From Rhodospirillales bacterium (GTDB lineage Bacteria; Pseudomonadota; Alphaproteobacteria; Acetobacterales; Acetobacteraceae), in contig JAGWIL010000078.1 of assembly GCA_028866335.1 (NCBI GenBank), positions 1-7,051 on the forward strand: DNA of 7,051 nt, given 5' to 3'. Below are positions 4,482 through 7,051 of this stretch, piece after piece. A model generated the notes under the pieces. The model was not told the DNA's origin, ran no database searches, and saw nothing but the letters and a program-made list of their open reading frames with translations. Positions within the stretch are counted from its first letter, which is position 1; each line of letters begins with the position of its first letter. Made by a program: the position numbers and the translations under genes.

Positions 4482-4754
4482 ATGGCCCTACCAAACGCGC
4501 CGCGCTGCTTCGATGGTTTCCAGCAATTCCACGCCTGGCATAACGCCGCGCGCCTTGCGCCGCCGGCTACCGAGCTGCGCCATTGCGAGGATTGCACGCC
4601 GGAGTATCAGACGCGAATGAAAGAGGCCGGCCGGTGTTCGCGGCCCGGCGTCACGTTTACCGAGGACGGCGTTGCTATCCCGGCGCCCGAAGGCGAATTG
4701 TCGCGGTCGCAGCAGTACCGGCGCCGCATGAAACAACAGAGGAATGCCGTATGA
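4482..4754 (+). CDS. Cys-containing phage hypothetical protein (90 aa)
   Basis: GAGG lies 6 nt before the ATG at 4482. The middle contains HCEDCTPEYQTRM...GRC, with H34, C35, C38 and C52, as in small phage proteins found next to replication genes; this could be a one-zinc knuckle (inference). The N-terminal part has FDGFQQFHAWH and the C-terminus is basic (RRRMKQQR). It ends with ATGA overlap (4751-4754) with the DUF1376 replication gene and carries that gene's ribosome site. A role with DNA replication is possible from position only. Confidence 0.65.
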   Translation: MALPNAPRCFDGFQQFHAWHNAARLAPPATELRHCEDCTPEYQTRMKEAGRCSRPGVTFTEDGVAIPAPEGELSRSQQYRRRMKQQRNAV

Positions 4755-5554
4755 GCTTCGCTTCGATGCCGATATACACCGGCGACTATCTGCGCGATAC
4801 GCGCCACTTGACTCCGGCAAAGCACGGCATTTACCTGCTGCTGCTTATGTACTGCTGGGATCAGAAGGCGCCGGTTCCGCTGGACGAACAAGAGGCAGCC
4901 GGGCTGGCGAATTGCCGGTCTGCGGATGAGGTCGAGTCCTTGCGCTACGTTCTGAATCGGTTTTTCGTGCGTCTAGATGATGGCTGGTACAACAAGCGGA
5001 TTCAGGAGGAAATCGAGCGTTACGCCGCCATTTCCAGCAAGCGGGCCGGCGCCGCCAGGGACGGCGCTGCGGCGCGTGCTGCATTGCGCAAAATGATGGA
5101 TTCCAGCAATTGCTCAGCAAATGCTCATCAATTGCCAAGCAAAAGCACCACCCCATCCCCATCCCCATCCCCATCCCCTTCCTTATCCCAAACCCCAAAG
5201 GCAAAAGACAAACCTACGCCAAGCGCTGCGCGCTCGTCGTTCGTTCCTGCAGGCGTTTCCGACTCCACCTGGCAAGCCTTCAAGGAAACCCGCGCCAAGC
5301 TGCGCGCGCCTTTGACTGACGTGGCTGCCGAGCAGATCGGGAAGCGCCTCGCCGAATTCGCCACCCGCGGACACGACCCGGAGGCGGTTGTCCTCACGTC
5401 GATAGAGCGCGGCTGGCGGGGGGTTTTCGAGCCTCGGGCGGACGTGCCGTCAGGGCGCGGAGGGTATAGCGCCAAGACCGTGCAGGCGGCGACGAACATC
5501 AGCAACGCGATAACGAAATTCATCGCAGAAGGGGAACAGCATGGCGCCCGATGA
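4751..5554 (+). CDS. DUF1376 phage replication protein (O-like in role, 267 aa)
   Basis: The N-terminal DUF1376 (YdaU-type) domain spans about residues 6-90: MPIYTGDYLRDTRHLTPAKHG, then IYLLLLMYCWDQ, L-N-RFF, and DGWYNKRIQEEIERY. Such proteins are encoded where lambda has gene O and are thought to act in phage replication initiation. A flexible Ser/Thr/Pro linker (about 135-146) with tandem PS pairs separates it from a C-terminal helical domain (TWQAF...IERGWRGVFEP, about 175-235) typical of the family. ATG at 4751 has AGAGGA 7 nt upstream and overlaps the previous stop (ATGA). Origin-like iterons lie inside the gene just before the linker. It overlaps the next gene by 14 nt, as expected for an initiator and loader pair. 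Confidence 0.8.
   Translation: MSFASMPIYTGDYLRDTRHLTPAKHGIYLLLLMYCWDQKAPVPLDEQEAAGLANCRSADEVESLRYVLNRFFVRLDDGWYNKRIQEEIERYAAISSKRAGAARDGAAARAALRKMMDSSNCSANAHQLPSKSTTPSPSPSPSPSLSQTPKAKDKPTPSAARSSFVPAGVSDSTWQAFKETRAKLRAPLTDVAAEQIGKRLAEFATRGHDPEAVVLTSIERGWRGVFEPRADVPSGRGGYSAKTVQAATNISNAITKFIAEGEQHGAR
5104..5146 (+). other. Iteron cluster, candidate replication origin
   Basis: Four adjoining near-copies of about 11 bp: CAGCAATTGCT (5104-5114), CAGCAAATGCT (5115-5125), CATCAATTGC (5126-5135) and CAAGCAAAAGC (5136-5146). AGCAATTGCT in the first unit is a perfect palindrome. The 11-bp period does not match the codon phase, and the encoded residues do not repeat, so the repetition is kept at the DNA level. 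Lambda likewise places four iterons of its origin within gene O. Binding by the DUF1376 protein is inferred from this. Confidence 0.5.
5151..5178 (+). repeat. CCCCAT hexamer tandem repeat in replication gene
   Basis: Four copies of CCCCAT (5151-5174) followed by CCCC (5175-5178), encoding alternating Pro-Ser in the linker of the DUF1376 protein. Slippage would add or remove two residues at a time and keep the frame. It follows the iteron cluster after a 4-bp gap. Confidence 0.8.
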
Positions 5555-6014
5555 TTCATTGAGGCTTGGCAGGCTCCTGGCCGGCCTTTGCGACTACTAC
5601 GGCCAAACGATGAGCGAAGGCGCAACGATGCTGTACGTGCGCGCGCTGTCGCAGTTCCCGATTGCGGATATTGAGCGCGCAGCCGAGGCGCACATTCAAG
5701 ACCAGCAGCGCGGAAGGTTCATGCCGAAAGTGGCCGACTTCATGAACGTGCTGCGCATTTCCGACGATGAGGCGGCGGCCGTGGCATGGGATCGCGTGTT
5801 GCGCCAGCGCGGCGGCGGCGACGATCCTGCGGCGTGCGCTGCGCTTGAAAGCATGGGCGGCTGGTATCCGGCAATCGGCAGCAAAAACACGAACGAAATC
5901 CCGTTCATCGAAAAGCAGTTCGCGCTGCGCTATAGCGCGTTCAGGAAGCGCGCGGTTGCCGAAAACGGTAGCGCCGTGCTAGCCGGAGTCGTCCGCCTGC
6001 CGGTGAAATCATGA
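5541..6014 (+). CDS. DUF6475-like protein, possible helicase loader (157 aa)
   Basis: The ATG at 5541 has AGGGG 6 nt upstream and overlaps the DUF1376 gene by 14 nt. The sequence matches phage proteins of the DUF6475 type: LLAGLCDYYGQTMSEGATMLYVRAL (about 12-36), IADIERAAEAHIQD (41-54), RGRFMPKVADF (57-67), a central AWDRVL helix and a MGGW motif near 105 with PFIEKQFALRY. Its place after the initiator matches lambda gene P, so it may load the host DnaB helicase. This is inferred; the domain is of unknown function. It ends with ATGA overlap with the next gene. Confidence 0.7.
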   Translation: MAPDDSLRLGRLLAGLCDYYGQTMSEGATMLYVRALSQFPIADIERAAEAHIQDQQRGRFMPKVADFMNVLRISDDEAAAVAWDRVLRQRGGGDDPAACAALESMGGWYPAIGSKNTNEIPFIEKQFALRYSAFRKRAVAENGSAVLAGVVRLPVKS

Positions 6015-6196
6015 ACCGCGCATCGCAGGAAGTCGCCGCGTACTGGCGCGAACAGATCCGCATGATTCAGTCGCAGCCGGCGCCGGGTCCGCGAGCGTGG
6101 GCCGAGAAGCTGCGCGCGCGCGAAAAGGACGGCGAGGCATTGCTGCCTGTGCAGCGCGCCGGCTGGCGAATCGCGCTAGGGGCGCCGCGTGAATGA
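6011..6196 (+). CDS. Small hypothetical protein (61 aa)
   Basis: The ATG at 6011 overlaps the previous stop as ATGA. The product starts MNRASQEVAAYWREQIRMIQSQP, a helical stretch, then a PGPRAWAEKLRAREKDGEALLP segment and WRIALGAPRE. No motif, cysteine cluster or membrane span is seen. It overlaps the next gene by 8 nt. Such small proteins commonly follow the loader gene in this operon type, but no function is known. Confidence 0.55.
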   Translation: MNRASQEVAAYWREQIRMIQSQPAPGPRAWAEKLRAREKDGEALLPVQRAGWRIALGAPRE

Positions 6197-6383
6197 GCCA
6201 TGCGACGAATGCGCCAAGCGTAGCGGCGTCTACCACATGACACGGTACTGCTGCGCCATGCGGCTGATTGAGGACGAACCGAAGTTCAAGCGCCGCGCCG
6301 TCGTGCAGCACGTTCTTAGGGTCGCGCCGGCCGAGGTTGCCGAGCGCGTGCGTAAGTCAATCGGGAAGCAGATGGGCCTATGA
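6189..6383 (+). CDS. Small Cys-rich protein (64 aa)
   Basis: The start is GTG at 6189, with AGGGG 6 nt upstream; the nearby ATG at 6193 is in another frame. The N-terminus has C5-x2-C8 and a C21-C22 pair (CDECAKRSGVYHMTRYCC), a pattern seen in small phage proteins downstream of replication genes, possibly a zinc knuckle. The C-terminus is a basic helical tail. It overlaps the previous gene by 8 nt; its stop TGA lies within the GAGG that precedes the SPFH gene. Function unknown. Confidence 0.6.
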   Translation: MNEPCDECAKRSGVYHMTRYCCAMRLIEDEPKFKRRAVVQHVLRVAPAEVAERVRKSIGKQMGL

Positions 6384-6392
6384 GGTCGGCGA

Positions 6393-6935
6393 ATGTTTGA
6401 CTGGCTCCGGGAAATATTCGCTGCGATCCATGAGCATTTGACGCCTTTCGTCATTGTGCATGTTTACCAGAATGCGGCGGTGCTGCGCTTCGGAAAGTAC
6501 GAGCGAACGCTGGGGCCTGGCTTTCATTGGAAGTTGCCGTTTGCCGAGGACGTGATTCCGGAAAACATTTACCACACCACGCTAGCGCTAGAGCATCAAA
6601 CGATCACGACGAAAGACGATAAGACGGTGGTGGTCGGCGGAATCGTGCGGTACTGCATTGCGGATATTGAGCCGTTCATTACCGAGATTGGCAATCAGCA
6701 TGACCTGTTGCGCGATACGAGCATGGGGGCGGTGCTAAAGCAAGTGCGGCAGATTGAACTGCGGACGTTGCTGGACGAACCTCCGGAAAACAAGATCGCC
6801 AGCGACATTCGCCGGCAAGTGAAACCATACGGCATGGAAATCGACTCTTTCACTTTTACTGACATTGGGCAGATTCGCACGCTTCGATTGATAACGCATA
6901 CGAATGCGCCGCCAGCGGGGCACTTCTATGAGTAG
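6393..6935 (+). CDS. SPFH/band-7 domain protein (180 aa, short)
   Basis: The family signature is clear: HVYQNAAVLRFGKYERTLGPGFHWKLPF (about residues 23-50), a TTKDDKTVVVGGIVRY strand pair (about 72-87), then LRDTSMGAVLKQVRQ and GMEIDSFTFTDIG, all as in stomatin, prohibitin and HflK/HflC. Usual bacterial members are about 280-330 residues with a membrane anchor and long coiled coil. Here the coiled coil is absent and the anchor is at best an amphipathic N-terminal helix (FDWLREIFAAIHEHL). GAGG lies 7 nt before the ATG. HflK/HflC bind FtsH and affect lambda CII decay, so a phage copy could tune FtsH or membrane organisation. This is inference only. Confidence 0.8.
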   Translation: MFDWLREIFAAIHEHLTPFVIVHVYQNAAVLRFGKYERTLGPGFHWKLPFAEDVIPENIYHTTLALEHQTITTKDDKTVVVGGIVRYCIADIEPFITEIGNQHDLLRDTSMGAVLKQVRQIELRTLLDEPPENKIASDIRRQVKPYGMEIDSFTFTDIGQIRTLRLITHTNAPPAGHFYE

Positions 6936-7051
6936 GGCGCTGCTTATTGGCATCGCAATCGTGTCGTTTATCGCGGGATTCGACATTGGTGCGGCTGTAA
7001 TCGCAATGACGGTTGGAGAGCCTGCCGCTAAAGAGTGCCCTGCAGCGGACG
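6928..7051 (+). CDS. Small membrane protein, 3' end cut by window edge
   Basis: The ATG at 6928 overlaps the SPFH stop by 8 nt and has GGGG 7 nt upstream. Forty-one codons are open to the right edge. The N-terminus begins MSRALLIGIAIVSFIAGF and stays hydrophobic to about residue 28, giving one membrane helix or a signal anchor, followed by EPAAKECPAAD. Overlap with the SPFH gene suggests the two are made together, and the peptide could give the SPFH protein a membrane contact (inference). Family unknown. Confidence 0.6.
   Translation, partial: MSRALLIGIAIVSFIAGFDIGAAVIAMTVGEPAAKECPAAD

Noticed and set aside
5128..5625. Minus-strand open frame of 165 codons opposite the replication gene.
   Set aside because: It has low-complexity Gly-Asp repeats that are only the reverse of the CCCCAT tract and no family features.

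Overview
The window looks like the immunity, recombination and early replication region of a temperate tailed phage (prophage). It is GC-rich, with short, tightly overlapping genes. Protein style (DUF1376 replication protein, RecT plus YqaJ-type exonuclease, small Cys-rich orphans) suggests a betaproteobacterial host such as Burkholderiales, but this is an inference from family resemblance and composition. No integrase, structural gene, tRNA, rRNA or CRISPR array is visible.

Layout: the window is divergent, as in lambdoid phages. A leftward early operon (minus strand, 3234 down to the left edge) starts at a good sigma70-type promoter (TTGACA, 17 bp, CATACT). It encodes, in order of transcription: an 82-aa protein, a 63-aa protein, a 39-aa single-span membrane peptide, the single-strand annealing protein RecT, an HNH-like DNA-binding/nuclease protein, a YqaJ-family exonuclease, a DUF1364-like putative nuclease, an 87-aa orphan, a 66-aa putative lipoprotein, and a Cys-rich protein that runs off the left edge. 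Most junctions are ATGA, TAATG or short overlaps, so translation is probably coupled.

The immunity core lies at 3369-4433. An HTH repressor without a self-cleavage domain (minus) faces a Cro-like HTH gene (plus) across a 111-bp control region. Downstream of the repressor, in the place where lambda has rex, is a small reading frame with no ordinary start codon. A ribbon-helix-helix regulator follows the Cro-like gene in the place of lambda cII.

The rightward operon (4482 to the right edge) carries a Cys-rich 90-aa protein, a DUF1376 replication protein with origin-like iterons inside its gene, a DUF6475-like protein (possible helicase loader), two small proteins, a short SPFH/band-7 protein, and a small membrane protein cut by the right edge.

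Most notable: (1) matching TGGC-N6-TGGC direct-repeat sites at both divergent control regions, probably the shared operators; (2) four ~11-bp iterons out of codon phase inside the replication gene, a candidate origin; (3) a phage-encoded SPFH protein, a family whose host members HflK/HflC modulate FtsH and the lambda lysis-lysogeny decision; (4) a possible lost ATG (ATC) start in the gene after the repressor.
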